A stretch of DNA of 64,000 nt from Desmodesmus armatus (GCA_007449985.2 VIIQ02000303.1:20001-84000), one strand, 5' to 3'. Positions 22,646 through 37,043 are shown, numbered from the stretch's first letter. Made by a program: numbers and translations. Notes: generated from the sequence alone by a model not told the origin.

Positions 22646-24377
22646 TGCTGGCATCAGCAGCATGGCCTGCCTGCCTGCCTAAGCTGTGCTGTGCGCGGAC
22701 TGCGCCCACACTACTATAGAGTACCGCACAGCGGTAAGAAACCTCTTGTAACAATCTCCCCCCAAAACAACTACAGGGTTGGGTACACAGTCCCTGTATC
22801 AAACTCCCACTGGGTCGCGTCACTGCCTTCCACCAGCCTGTGTTCCGACCGGCACACAGCGAGCCCCACCCCTCACCTCTGTGTGGTTCTTGAGTGCTGC
22901 CCTGAGCAGATCTGCTGCCTCCAAGCCACTCCCCCCCCCCCTCTCAAACCCCCCCCCCCTTCCCTACCTCTGTGTGGTTCTTGAGTGCTGCGCGGATGTC
23001 CTTCTCAGCATACCCCGACTCCCTGAACAGACCTGCTGGCTCCACGCCCCCCCCCCCCTCCCCCCCCCCCCCCCCCCTCCCCCTCCCAAAGACCCCTCCC
23101 TACCTCTGTGTGGTTCTTGAGTGCTGCCCTGATGTCCTTCTCAGCGCAGCCTGCCTCCCTGAACAGACCTGCTGCCTCATCCAGCACGCTCCTCCAGCTG
23201 GCGTCACCAACAGCAGCCAACATCTGACTCCACTCGTACAGGGTGTTGCCGTGCATTATCTGTGTTGGAGGGGGGGGGGGGTGGGCAAGAAACGTCAGGG
23301 GTGTAAGTGAGAGGGTGTTGCGGTGCGCAGTGCAAGGCGCTGCGGTGAATCACTGCACGAGTGTGGAAGGGGAGGGGAGTGGGGACGAAAGGGGGGGGGG
23401 TGCTGCTGCCTCGTCCAGCACACTCTTCCAGCTGGCGTCACCAGCAGCAGCCAACATCTGGCTCCACTCATACAGGGTGTTGCCGTGCATTATCTGTGTT
23501 GGAGGGGGGGGGGGGGTGGACAAGAAACGGGGGACGGGGGACGGGGGACGGGGGAAAGGGGGACGGGGGACGGGGGACGGGGGACGGGGGACGGGGGGGG
23601 GGGGGGGGGGGGCAAGGTGAGGGGGGTGTTGCGCTGCACAATGCAAGGCGCTGCAGTGGATGACAAGAAAACGTGTGCATTTGAGTATGAAAGATGGGAG
23701 GGGGGGGGGTACTGCCTCGTCCAGCACACTCCTCCAGCTGGCGTCACCAACAGCAGCCAACATCTGACTCCACTCATATAGGGTATTGCCGTGCATTATC
23801 TGTGGAGAAAAAAGGGCAAACCACACACGAGGGGAGGGGAGTAAGTGGGTGTCATGCTGCAAAGCGTAAGCAGCATCTGGAAGAATCATGGGGGATGGCT
23901 GTGTAACCATACCAACTTCAAGCGCAAGCTGCTGAGCGCAGCTGCCACCGTCCACAATACCAGGATTCGACAGCAACCCACCCAACAAGCTCCCCCCCCC
24001 CCCACACACACACACACCCGGCGCGTGCCTCTGATTTGCCACGCCACAAACGTTGCTGGTACATCCCCCCATCCCCAAACGACCCCCCCCCCCCCCCGCC
24101 CGCCTACACAGCCATTCGCCCACCTGTGTGTGGCTGACGACTGTGGTTGGCAGGCCATTTGCTGCTGCTTCACTGGTAGCCTCTGACTGCCCGTTTGCTG
24201 CTGCTGCTGCTGCCTCCCCCTCTGGCTTTGCCTCGCTGCTGCTGCTGCTGCTGGCGTCCTCACCGCCCTTGCGCTGCGCTGCCTTGCGCTCTGCGGAAAG
24301 GCACAGCACACACATCGCACAGAGAAGGATCCAGATGAGAAGGTCAGCTGGTGCACTGGCGGGCAACAATGTCACTG

Positions 24378-24409
<32 letters not shown>

Positions 24410-27400
24410 TGCGTGCCGGGAAGTGATGGTGTTGGGCCGGCACAGGCAGGGGTGACACAGTTCAGTGGCCCTCTGCTGTCTCCCCTCCCCTTGTCACCAC
24501 CTGCGTTTGACTGCCTCTACTGCTGCTGCTGCTGCTTTTGGTGGTGTGCGTTCACCTCAGCCAACTTCCTCCTTGTCCCTCAAAAGCAGCAGGGAATGGC
24601 ATCCCTAGACAGTAAGCAGTGCTGTGGCCCTCTGCCCCCCCCCCCCCCCCGTGTCCCTCACCTGCGTCCACTGCCTCTGCTGCTGCCTTTGCCTTCTTGT
24701 GCCAGTTGGCTGCATTGGACATGTGCTTGCCAGCAGACTTCACATCACCAGCCTGTAGGGGAGGGGGGGGGGGAGAGACATTGTTACACACTTGAGTTGC
24801 ATTGTGTGATTGGTGGCGCATTTGCAGGGAAGACCCATCGCACTGTGCTTGCCAGCAGGTTTCACAACACCAGCCTGGGGGGGGGGAGGGGGGGATTTGG
24901 GCAATTGGGGACAAGAGCACGAACATGGCGGATGATGGCGCATTTGCAGCAAAGACACATCACATTGTGCTTGCCAGCAGACTTCGCGTTACCAGCAGGG
25001 GCGCGGCGCGGGAGGGAGGGGGGGGGGGCACAGGACAGAAGCAAGCACGGTACATAGGTACGATACAGCACTGGTGTGGGTGTACCAGTTACACATCGCG
25101 GCACTAGCCAGCAAGCTAAGGGCTCATGAGGTAGCCCTAGGGCCTACTTGACGCGCCCCAATCATGCAGGTCACGTATGGGGTGCAAGGCAACTGCACTT
25201 CATTATCATCGGGGCAACCACACAGGGCCGCTGCTGCTGCTACTGCTCGAAGTGCTGCACACAAGCGCTGCTTTTACCCCCCCTGCCTCGCAATGCCCAG
25301 CTACGAACCCTGATCCCCCCCCCCACCCTTCACAACAGAGCAACCGCCCAACCCACCTGATCTTTGCCAGTGCCTCACGTGTTGCTGCGGTAGTCGCCTC
25401 CTGTTAGCCATGGCTGCCCCGCCCTCCCCGTCCCCCGCCCCGGCGCATTGCTAATGTGGTGCTTCCAAACCAAAACCAGATCACTTCTGTTGCTGCTGCT
25501 GGCAACTACCGACGCCGCCAGCAACAACGGGAACTCAGCTACCCCCCCCCCCCCCCCCAAAAAAACACCCAGCCAAACCCAGCCAATCCCACCTTAATCT
25601 AGCCAGTGCCTCGCGTCGTTTGCTGCTGTTGCCGCCTCCTGTGTTGCCTTAGCTGCCTCCTCACTCTGCTCTGTGGAGGGGTCCACGGGGGGCATGGGCT
25701 TCTGGGCAGCTTGGCAGCTGCCTTAGCACGGTCACTCTCCAGCGCTGTGAGTCAAGACACGGGGGGGGGGGGGGGGACTGTTGTCAGGCAAGAGCACAGT
25801 GTGTGAGGCACAGAGTGGCAACAAATGTGCTGTTGAGGGTCAACCGGGGGCATGGGCTTCTGCAGCAGCTTGGCAGCTGCCTTGGCCACGGTCACTCTCC
25901 AGGGCTGTGAAGAAAGGGGGGGGGGGGGGTCAGCAATGTGTTTGGGCATGAGGCAGATAGGCAAGGGAAAACATGGGAAAGGTACTGTTGTTTCCACTTT
26001 GCTGCATCCAAGAGAGGTGGAGCAGCAGCAGCTACTGCTGCATCTGGCTGCAGTATGGTACAGTCAGGATAGATGACTCATCCTTCAGGGCTGTTTTAGG
26101 GGGGGGGGGATACTGTGCTAGACTGCAATGTGTAAGTGTTTTCATCCCACAAGTAATGTATGTGTGTTCAAAGTAGTTTGAAAAAAACAGCCCACAGACT
26201 TCATCCCTGCAAAAGACAACCGCAGCAGCGCTGGGAGCGTGAGGCCCACAGGAATTGAACGCGAGCAGCTTAGTCATTAGCCTTGACGGCGGTCTGACAG
26301 GTTCTCTCAAGCTGGACAATTCGTGCCGGGTGCTGACTCACTAACTTGCCGTATAATTAACATATGTTTTCAGCAGGGTTTACCAATTCGGCGGCAACAT
26401 TTGGAGGACAGTCCCGCATAATTTCAACGGTTTCTGCGACTGCACCGGCAACCCAAATACAGCAAAAACGGGTTGGGATGAATTGGTGGCGCCTTGTTAC
26501 TTTTGGGGGGATAATGGATTGGTGTCCCCGGTTGCCACTGGTCGGCAGCTTATGGCCTGGATTGACAGGCCCCAATGTAACACAAATCATCATCATCAAT
26601 TAACGTGCCCGGTTTGTCGATGGGTCGGCAGCTAAAGTCCCAAAAATAATCGACGAGGCCTCACATACACGCAAAAAAAGTAAACTGTTGCATGGAAGCC
26701 AACCAACTAACATGGGCCAGCTCCACAATGAATACTGGTGTCAGGCAAAAAAAAGGAAATAAAAACAAAGACCGGCAACGCCCTGCTCCCACTCTCTACC
26801 CTACACACCGCCTGCGCACACACCAAAATCAAGCCCTGACTACCCCCTCCCCTCCCCACATACAGCCTGCCCTCAACCGCAGCCCACTCATCAACGCACA
26901 GCAGCCTCAAAAATGCCCAACCTTCCCCTCCTCTTTCACGCTTAGATTGCGACTGGCCGCACTAGCCCAGGTTGGTGCCAAATGCTGGGAGGTGACATCA
27001 ACGGATGGAGTACACATCACCCCTACCACTGTGCAACAACCTGCTCTGCCAGCACCTTGCTCCACCACCCATCCCACAGACTGGCAACATGTACTTTACA
27101 GAGTATCCATGCAAGTAACGCAATGCAGCACACACCCTCATCGAGCCCTGCCCCCCCTCGCACCACATCCAATCCAGCATCACCCACAGGACACATGAGA
27201 GCACATACCAGCCTCAAAAAGGCCCACCTGCCCCTACATACACATTCCTGCAAGTTGCCGCACGTGCACCAGCTCTAGTTGGTGCCAAGTGTTGGGAGGT
27301 GACATCAACAGTTCAACCCATGGCATCACCCCCACCACTGTGCAACAACCTGAGCTCTGGCAGCACCTGGCTCCATGCCCACCCCACAGACTGGCAACAC

Positions 27401-30400
27401 AAACTTTGGCGAGTATCCAGGGAGACAACGCAACACACCTGATGAAGCCCCCCCCCCCTCCCTTCCAATCCAATCCAGCATCACCCACAGGATACATAAA
27501 AGCACATACCAGCCTCGGGATGGCCCACCTTCCCCTGCATACACAAATCTGCAATTTGCCGCACCAGCTCAGATTGGTGCCAAGTGCTGGGAGGTGACGT
27601 CAACAGTTGATCGATATCACATCACAGCACTGTGCAACAACCTGAGCGCTGGCAGCACCTTGCTCCACCACCCATCCCACAGACTGGCAACACAAACTGT
27701 GGAGAGCATCCATGCAGATCAATGCAGTGCAGCACACCCTAAATGAGCCCTGCTGCCTCCCTCAACCGCCCACACTGTAGCACCACCCACAGGACACATA
27801 AGCACATGCCGGCATCACCCACCGTGGGCAAGGGGAGTCCCCTCCATACACAAATCTGCAATTTGCTGCACCAGCTCAATTTGGTGCCAAGTGCTGGGAG
27901 GTGAGACTTGATCAACAAGTGATAGCCATCACGCCCAGCACTGTGCAACAACCTGAACTCTGGCAGCACCTTGCTCCACCACCCATCCCACAGATTAGTA
28001 ACACTAACTGTGGGGTGCATCCATCATGAATCTGCATGATGCAGATCAATGCAGTGCAGCACACCCAATTGAGCCCTGCTCACCTCCCCCAACTGCATAC
28101 AGTCTCACATCACCAACAGCACACATACCAAACACACAACAGCTTCCAGGCTATTACCCCCCTGCCCTTTTTCCACCCCCTTCCAAACAAGCACCTGTGG
28201 TGTCATACATACTGTCAGAAGTGTCACAGCAATGGCCACACAAACCCAGCTTGTTGCCAAGTGCTGCAGGATCTTGTTAGCTCAACAACACACTACAGCA
28301 CTGTGCGGCAAACTGGGATGTTGCATCCCACTGCTCCACCACCACAGCAAACCCCGACATGCAACACAGCAACTAACGCCCGCCATGCAAAGCAGCAAAC
28401 AACACAACACCTTGATGCCGCAATCCCTGCTCCTGTCACCAGTAAACCTGTGTTGCTGCCGAGTGCTGCACAGTGAAGTCTGTTTGAGGACTTAACATCA
28501 TTTGATGACCTGACGGAGCAGCACTGGTTGACAACCACAGTATTTGCAACACCTTGCCCCCCCTCACCCCCACCGTGTGTTGGTAGTGGGCCAGCATGGA
28601 TCCCCCTCCACAGTGCCACTGTGTGTGCAAGCAGTCTGTGTACACAGTGTCGATAACGAGTCGGTGCACACACACGATGCACCGACTCGATATCGACACT
28701 GTTTACACAGACTGCTTGCACACACAGTGGCACTGTGGAGGGGGATCCATGCTGGCCTGCTACCAACACACCGCAGCATCACACCCCCCCCCCCCTCCCA
28801 CCCCACCCCCCTGCTCATGTGCACAACGGCGAGTGCTAGGGGTCCACCGCAAACCTAAGACCCCGGGGGGGTGACGCCAAGCCTAAACGGGATAGGGGGG
28901 GAGGGTTAAGTTGCGAAAACAGCCTAAAACGGAAGGGGGGAGGCGTCCAGCAGCTCGCCAGCAAGGGAGACAGCAGTACCAATGGACAGCCTAAAACGGA
29001 GAGGGGGGGTGGGTGTTTTCGTCCAAAGAGCCTACAATTGAGGGGGGGGGGGAGGGGTTTTCAAAATTTTTGCGTCACCCTCCCCCCTTCTTAGGTTTGC
29101 GGTGGACCCCCTACACAAACCCAGGTTGTTGCAAAGTGCTGCACAGTGACGTCACTTCATGATGACCGCAGCAGCACTTTGCAACAACCTGAGTTCCTGC
29201 AACACCTTACTCCCGTCCCCGGCCCCAAAGATGGGTTGATGCAGGACACCCCCCCCCTGCTCCCCACTCCTCCATCCCCCACTTCTGCCTCCCCCTCCAC
29301 CCCCCCCCTCTGATCCCTCCTCACCCCACCAAAAACCCATCCACAACGTGCCAGCAGCGCCCCAGCCGATGCACCCGCAGCACCTCACCCCCGCGCCCCC
29401 AACCGCCGTCAACGCAGGCACCTTGGTAATGTGGATACTTCACTAGCCAGATAGACAGAAAGCACTGGCAAGACCAAGCATGCAGGAGAGGCACACATGG
29501 CACGCCAAGCACACGCACAGCCCACCACAGGAACCCCAGGCTGCTGCCAAATGCTGCGAGTGACAGTCCAGGAAGATGCTGATGGTCACCCTGTCCTACC
29601 ACTTGCAACACTGTGACACCAACTCAACCTCCTGCAACACGCACTTCGCTGAACCAGTGCATCGCCCCTCCACCTCTCCACCACTACCACCCACCCACAA
29701 ACAAAATCCACTCACACAGACTCTACATGGCTCCACACGCCAAGTACACACATAGCCTACCACAGGGCACAACAGGAAGCTCAGGTTGCTGCCAAGTGCT
29801 GCAAGTGACAGTGCAGGAAAATGGTGACAAATTCGAGGCCGTCACTCTCAACACTGTAGCGCCAACCTCAGCCCCTGTAGCACTCACTTTGCTGGACCTG
29901 CAATCCCACCATCACTACCGCACCCCCCCCCCCCCCCAAAAAAAACAAACACCGACTCTGCGTGACTCCATATGCAGTAAAGCATGCAAGTAAAGTATGT
30001 ACAACAAAAATGAGAGTAAACACATAACCAAACACAGGGTACCACAGGAACACCAAGCTGCTGCCAAGTGCTGCAAGTGACACTCCAGGAAAATGATGAT
30101 CTTCCTGCTGTGCCACTTGCAACACTGTAGCGCCAATCTCAGCTCCTGCAAACTCTATCTGCTGGACCCCCCCCCCCCAAAATCCACCCACCACCACCCA
30201 CTCATACACACTGACACGTGCTCTACATGGGCGCACACATGCCAAACATACACAAAGCCCAACAGCAGGTGCCATACGGACCTCAGGTTGCTGCCAAGTG
30301 CTGCGAGTGACAGTCCAGGAAGATTGTTCCGACCTCCCCGAGCTGCTACTTTGCCAACAATGTGACGCCAACCTTCGCTCCTGTAGCACTCACTTCGCTG

Positions 30401-31078
30401 GACCTGCCCCCCCCCCCCTCTCACATCCTCGTACACACACTGCATGGTTCCACTAAAAGTGGACACATGCCAGGTACAAACAAACTCCACCTGACATAAG
30501 ATACCACAGAAAACCCAAGTTGCTGCCAGCGCTGCGAGTGACAGTGCAGGAAGATGCTTTCTACTTCACACTGCCACTCTCAACACTGTAGCGCCAACAT
30601 CAAGCCCTGCGGCATGTATTAAATAGCTGCATGCCCCCCCCCCCTCTCAAACGCCCCCCCCCCCCCTTTCAAGATGATGCAACCCCCTCCCCCCTCCTCC
30701 CTCCCAGCTCATGGAGCAGATCAACCCACCCACCCAGCCACCCCACCCCCTCACATACAGTTTGTCTTCCTTCCTCCCTCCCACCATGCCTTGCCACGTA
30801 GTTGAGTGTGTCACAAACCCTGCCCCTCCCCCACCTCCCACATTTGCATAGGCACAATTCCCCCCCTCAAACACCAGGCTTACCTGCCATGTAGCTGAGT
30901 GCGTCAAAGTAGTCGGGCTTCACATCCAGGCTCTTCTTGAGCAGCGCCTCAGCAGCATCAAACTCCTTCTTGACACTGCCCTCCAGCTCCTTGCTCCAGG
31001 GGGTGTCAGCCAGGGCTGCGATGTCCATTAGCCTGTGTATTTGAGGGGTGGGGGTTGGGGTGGGTGGAGGGGGGTTGT

Positions 31079-31152
<74 letters not shown>

Positions 31153-31276
31153 CACATTTGTGAGTCACTAGTGAAAACGGAATCTTCACACTGCCCTCCA
31201 GGGGGTGTCAGCCAGGTCAATCAGCCTGTGTGGTTTTGGTGGGGGGGGGGGTGTCAGCGCCGACAGCAGTACCAGT

Positions 31277-31358
<82 letters not shown>

Positions 31359-34300
31359 CCAGCAGTTTACAGCAGCAGCATATGTGACATGATACGTGAT
31401 GGACCATAACAAAAGTGTCAGAAACTGCCGGGCAGAGGCGTCCATCAGGGGGGGGGGGCACTGCTGCTACACTGGCTGCTTTGTGGACCAGGCCGCAACA
31501 CAACATGCATGCATGGCAGAACTGCGTCGGTACCTAAATGCCGCTGCAAAACATGCGATGCATGTCCTGCTACGGCATTCAAGCATCGGTCATGTCCTGC
31601 CATGCATGTTGTGCTGCGGCTGGGTCCAAACGGCAAGCCAGTCAGTGTAACACAGCAGTACAACAGCACCCTGCATAAATGGCCAAATCTGTCAGATTAA
31701 AAGTGGCACAGGCAACACCTCCAACATGCCGCAAGTCGTGGATTCATTCCGGGTGTGCGGGAAGCCATGTGCATCAGGGTGAGAGGTGGGCTGCTTCACT
31801 GTGGCGCGCGGTAGCGGCCTTGGTAATTGCACTATAAAACCACTCCAGCATCCCTGATCTCACCAGTGCGTGTTGTGTATGTGCACCTGCCTTTTTTGCG
31901 CACCGCCCCCCCTCCTCTAAATGCCACAAGCACAAGCCGCATGCGGAACAGCCACATGCCTAATGTCAACCCTACTAACCAACAGCCCATCACCTGTGTG
32001 CCTTGTGGCTGTGCACCTGGCTCCACTCCCCCCCCCCCCTCAAAAGTGTGTTCATCAGCTGCCCCCCCCCCCCCCCCCCCCCCGTGTGCCTCACCTGTGT
32101 GCCTTGTGCATGTGCACCTGGCTCCACTGTGCGTAGCCGTTGGCTGCAATCTCCTGGAAGCGGGCTGCTGCCTTGTCAAACAGAGGCTGAGCCTCCTCAC
32201 TGCGAAGGGTGGTGTCAGTGGCCTTAGCCAGGGCGTTGTAGGCATCATTCTGCAGGTCAATGTGTCTGCAAGGGGGAGGGAGGGGTATGCAGAGGGGGAA
32301 GAAGGGGGGTCAAAAGAGGTGTGCTTATCCTGACATGGTGTGTGCGGCGGCACAGCATCAGGGTGGTGTCTGTGGCCTTGGCGAGGGCATTGTAGGCGTC
32401 GTTCTGCAGGTCAATGTGCCTGTGGAGGGGGGGGGGGGAGCACGGTGTGTGTGTGTGTGTGGTGGGGGGGGGGTTAGGTCTGAGAGTAAGAGAAGGGTAG
32501 TGTTGGTCTCAGGACAAGCGTGTGGTGTAATGATTCTGCATGTAGACGTGGCTGCGGATGTCACCACAGAAGAGGGAACAGTGTTGGTGGAGGTCCAAGT
32601 AGGTGTTCCCACCACCTTCTACCTCCACCAACACCCCACCCCCTTCCTGGTGGTGTGCATCTACAAGCACATGCACCTGCAGAACCATGCCTGCAATGCC
32701 CTCGCCACAATGGCAAGCGGGGGCAGGGGGGGGGGGCACGAATTAGCAAACGGCTAGCTTATGTATATCGTAGGCAGGGGATACTGCTGCTAGTAAACTG
32801 GGGAGGGTAGTGTCAGTTGCCTGGACCCTGGCGATGTAGGCATCGATCTGCAGGTCAATGTGCCAGTAGATGTATTACAACAGTGGGGGGGGGGGGTGTT
32901 GGTGACCCCCCCCCCCCCCTTTCGGGTGGTGTACATCTACAGGCACATCAACCTGCAGAACCATGCCAACAACCGCTGTACGCCATAACGGGGGAGAGGG
33001 TGACCTGAGGGGCCAATTGCGGTGAGTGGCACTAATCGCCAATGTTTGTGGGTGATTTGCATTGTTATGGGCCCAGTGTGCCTAGAGCGCAAGTAAAGGG
33101 GAGTTGAGCATACTCTGCACTATGATGTATGGCTTGGTTTCTGGGTCTACAACCAGAAGCACGATTGGGTGTACCTCACCACAGGCAGCTGTTGTGTGTG
33201 TGAAGGTGCTGTGTAAGTGTAATGTTCAAATCACTGCACTGCGTAGTTGGTGCAGCAGTGTCCCCGCGCCCGCGCGCGCGGGGGCGGGGGGGGGGGGGGG
33301 GGGGTCTATTGTGACGCAGGATCCCACCACAATCTTGTAGAACACCTTGTTGCAACCCTGCAACCAAAGGGTAAGCCACCATGTGGAAGGTCCTGCCACG
33401 ATGCACCTTTGCAGTATAAGCTGCACAGCCAATGCAGCAGTAAGGAGGATGTACGCACACAGCAATCAACTGTCAAGCTTTGGTAGACCACAACGTGCTT
33501 ATGCAAGGTAGTACATATTGCTGTATTACCTGTCATAAGCACGTTGTGATCCGTCAAAGCTTGGCAGTTGAAAGCAACACTTACAGTCAAACGTCACACT
33601 GGTCGCACACATTGTGTCGCACACCATACCAACGCATGTGCATTGTGCTGGACAGTGCAGCAGCCAATACCAGACCTGCACTTGACTGGCTCAGAACCTA
33701 TTTACAGGTGATGAGCCTATTCAAAGGGGGGTCCTGGAGGTGGCTGCTGCACCTGCCAGCACAAGGCACACGTGTTGCAATGGTGTGTGAAACATGTTAT
33801 GCATCCCGGCTGTGAATTCGTGTAAGCGATGTTGGTTTCTTGCACTGTATTTACGTGGGCGAGGGGGGGGGGGGGCTTTGGTGATGTACCCGCAGAGTAT
33901 ACGCACAACTGCACAGTTTTCGCACGTCACACTTGTCACACACCATGCCAAAACATGCGCATTGCGCTGGCCAGATGCAGCACGCACTACGGGGCCAAGC
34001 TCTTGAGGGGCCCGTAACCCTGTTACAGGTTATGAGCCCATCAAGCCTTGACCCTATACTGCATGCTGCACCTGGCCAGCACAAAGCACATGTGTGGGTG
34101 TTGTGTGACAACACATGCATCCTAGCTGTGACTTCAGTGTCAACCAAGTTTATACCCCCCCCCCCTTGGGGCCACACACAAATCTATCTATTTCTAAGAG
34201 TGCAGTGTTTGCACATCACACTGATCACGCACACTGTGTGTGTCACATACCGTACCAAAGCATGTGCATTGTGCTGGCCAGATGCAGCAGCAAACAGAGA

Positions 34301-36995
34301 GCAGCATTTGATGGGCTCATGACGTGTCAACAGGTTATGAGCCCATCAAGAGGCCGATCGGTGGGTGCTTGCTGCACCTGGCCAGCACAATGCGCATGTG
34401 TTGCAACGGTGTGTGACATACATAGTGCATGCCAGCTGTGACTTTCCGGGTTGGTGGGTGTGTTGATTGCTCCGCATGAGCGAAGGGGAGGGGGGCCCGG
34501 TCCCCCCCTTTTCCAGCGGTCCATGGCACATATAGAGTGCGCTTATGAAAGATCCACAGTCTGGCACGCTATCCATACATCAATGGCGGGGAAGGGTAAC
34601 TTCACATGATGCAACAAGCTCTAGGGCACGTTTGACTGGTATGTGAGGAGCTGTCCCTGTCTCACTCACTTGTCGGGGTCCAACCCCGCTGTCTCCTTGA
34701 TCCCCCCCCCCTGCTTCAACAAAAAACTACCTCACTCTACATCACACTCAATTACTCTATATCTCACTCACTTGTCAGGGTCCAGTCCCGCTGTCTCCTT
34801 GACCATCTGTATGAGGTCAACACCCAATCGCACCAACACTAATCATGTCACAAACTCCTTTGAATGACCACACTACCTCACTCAATCTCACTCACTTGTC
34901 AGGGTCCAGTCCCGCTGTCTCTTTGACCATCTGTATGAGGTCCACCAGCCAGTCATCAATCTCAATCACATCACCGCTGGGGTAGCCCTGGCAGTCTGTG
35001 GGTTGGTGGTGGTGGTGGCGACGGAGAGGGGGGGGGGGGATACAGGAGCAGGGCTAAATCAATGAGGACATAACCCTGTGCAGGAAGGGGAGGGGGACTA
35101 TTGCAAGAACGGTAGGGGAAAAGCGATGTGGTGGTTGGACAACATCAACACACCCATCCTGTACCACAGCCCCAAAAGCTCCTGCCTATTGCCTTGGCCA
35201 ATGCAGCATCCACAACTGTCTGTATGGCAGCAGCATGTTCCCCTCCCTGACAACCACAACACAGAACGCCCTGCCTCCATTTCGCCTAACCCCCCCCGTC
35301 TCCACCCATCAACTCCGCAACCCTCCCTCACCTGCTTCTGCTGCTGCTATGCCGCTGCTGCTGCTGCTGCCCCTGCAGCTGCCTCGTAACGCAGCACCCC
35401 CCCATCCCTAAAAATACAGCACAGAACACGCCATGCCTCCATTCAGCCTGCCCCCCCCCCCCCCCACAACCATCTTACCCAAACTCCTGCCCCTGTCTCA
35501 CCTGCTTCTGCTGCTGCTGTGCTGCTGCTGCTGCCTGTGCTGCCTGCTGCTGTGCTGCCATCTGCTGCTGCATCAGGCGGCTCTCAGCCAACTCCTCAAG
35601 GGGATGGGGGGCACATCAGCCTGTGCAAAAAGGAAGGTGTGGGGCGCCGGGGGGGGGGGGGGGGGGCAAGAAAATAAAAGCATGAGAACAGTAGCAGCAA
35701 TGAAAGCACAGTACAGACTGTCTGCCTGAGGCAGCAATGCAGCCAACACCGAAGGAACACAGCTGAGAAAGAAAGGTGACTGCTGCTGCTGCTGCACATA
35801 TGAATCACCAACTGATGCATATGAACTGGTTTGCATAAAATTACAGGCCCCAGAGCATCCCTCCGCCCCTGACATACACTCACAGCCCAGGACACGCGTG
35901 ACACCCCCCCCCCCCGGGTTCCGCTCTCACCTGGCTGGCCACTGGTGTTGCCTGCACCCTGATGGGGGGATGCCAGCAACACCCAGGCGCTTGTCGGTGT
36001 TCTGCAGCAGCAGCAGCAGCACGAGCAGAAGGTCAGTCAGTCAGTCAGCCAGTGATCCTCTGTTGCGACAGCCACGAACCCACCAACACCATGTGCTGAG
36101 GCATATCTGCCCCCCACCCCCCTGGAGAGTGTGCTTGCGTAGGCATCGGCCCCCTAACACCCGTCCATGCATGCACTGGCACACTCGCACTCGCTCATAC
36201 ACACTCTCTCACATCACCAGTCATATATAGGCACCTCCCCCCCCCCCCCCACACACACACACATTCACATACACATATATCAGCTGTCATCACGCTTAGT
36301 ATCTTACACACCCACCTTGAGTGCCTCAGTAAATGCTGCCTGCAGGTCGTTCCTGCCAGTGATGGTCACAGCATCACCCTCAGCATCAATGTAGCGCAGC
36401 AACACAGGTCCTGGGGGGGGGGGGGGGAGGGGGGGGGCATGGTAAAGGGGACAAGGCAGAGGGGACCGCCAGTCAGTGAGACAGTCCGGCGCAGCAGTGG
36501 CCCGAGAACACCAGAGGAAACAGCATGATACCAGTCTAGGGTTGAGGAGCGTGTTGTGCAAGCATACTTGCCTGGGCCCGGGGCTTGTTGCTGCTGGATC
36601 CCAGCCTGCTGTCCCCCCTCCCCTTCTGCTTCTGCCGCAGTCACCCCCCCCCCCCCCCCCCAGCTCACCCCCCCCCCTATCCTTCTGCTGCACCCCCCCC
36701 CCCCCCTCTCCCCCCTCTCCCCCTCCTTTTCGCCCAAACCCAACATGCACCCCCTCCCCCCCCCCTACACCCCCCCCCCCCTTACACCCCCCCACCCCCC
36801 CCCCCCCTTACACCCCCCCCCCCCCTTACACCCCCCCCCCTTACACACCCCCCCCCCCCTTACACCCCCCCCCTCCTGAAACCCTCACCTGCGTTGGGGA
36901 ACTTTCCGGCCACCTGAGTGAGCAGGTCCCCATAGCCAGCAGAGGCAGTCAGCTGGACAAGGCGGGTCTCACTGCCCAGCGTCACCTGACAACAG

Positions 36996-37043
<48 letters not shown>

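Noticed and set aside
24053..25057. Open frame of about 334 codons on the + strand
   Set aside because: It is antisense to two well-supported PHOX-like exons and their echoes and has no family resemblance.
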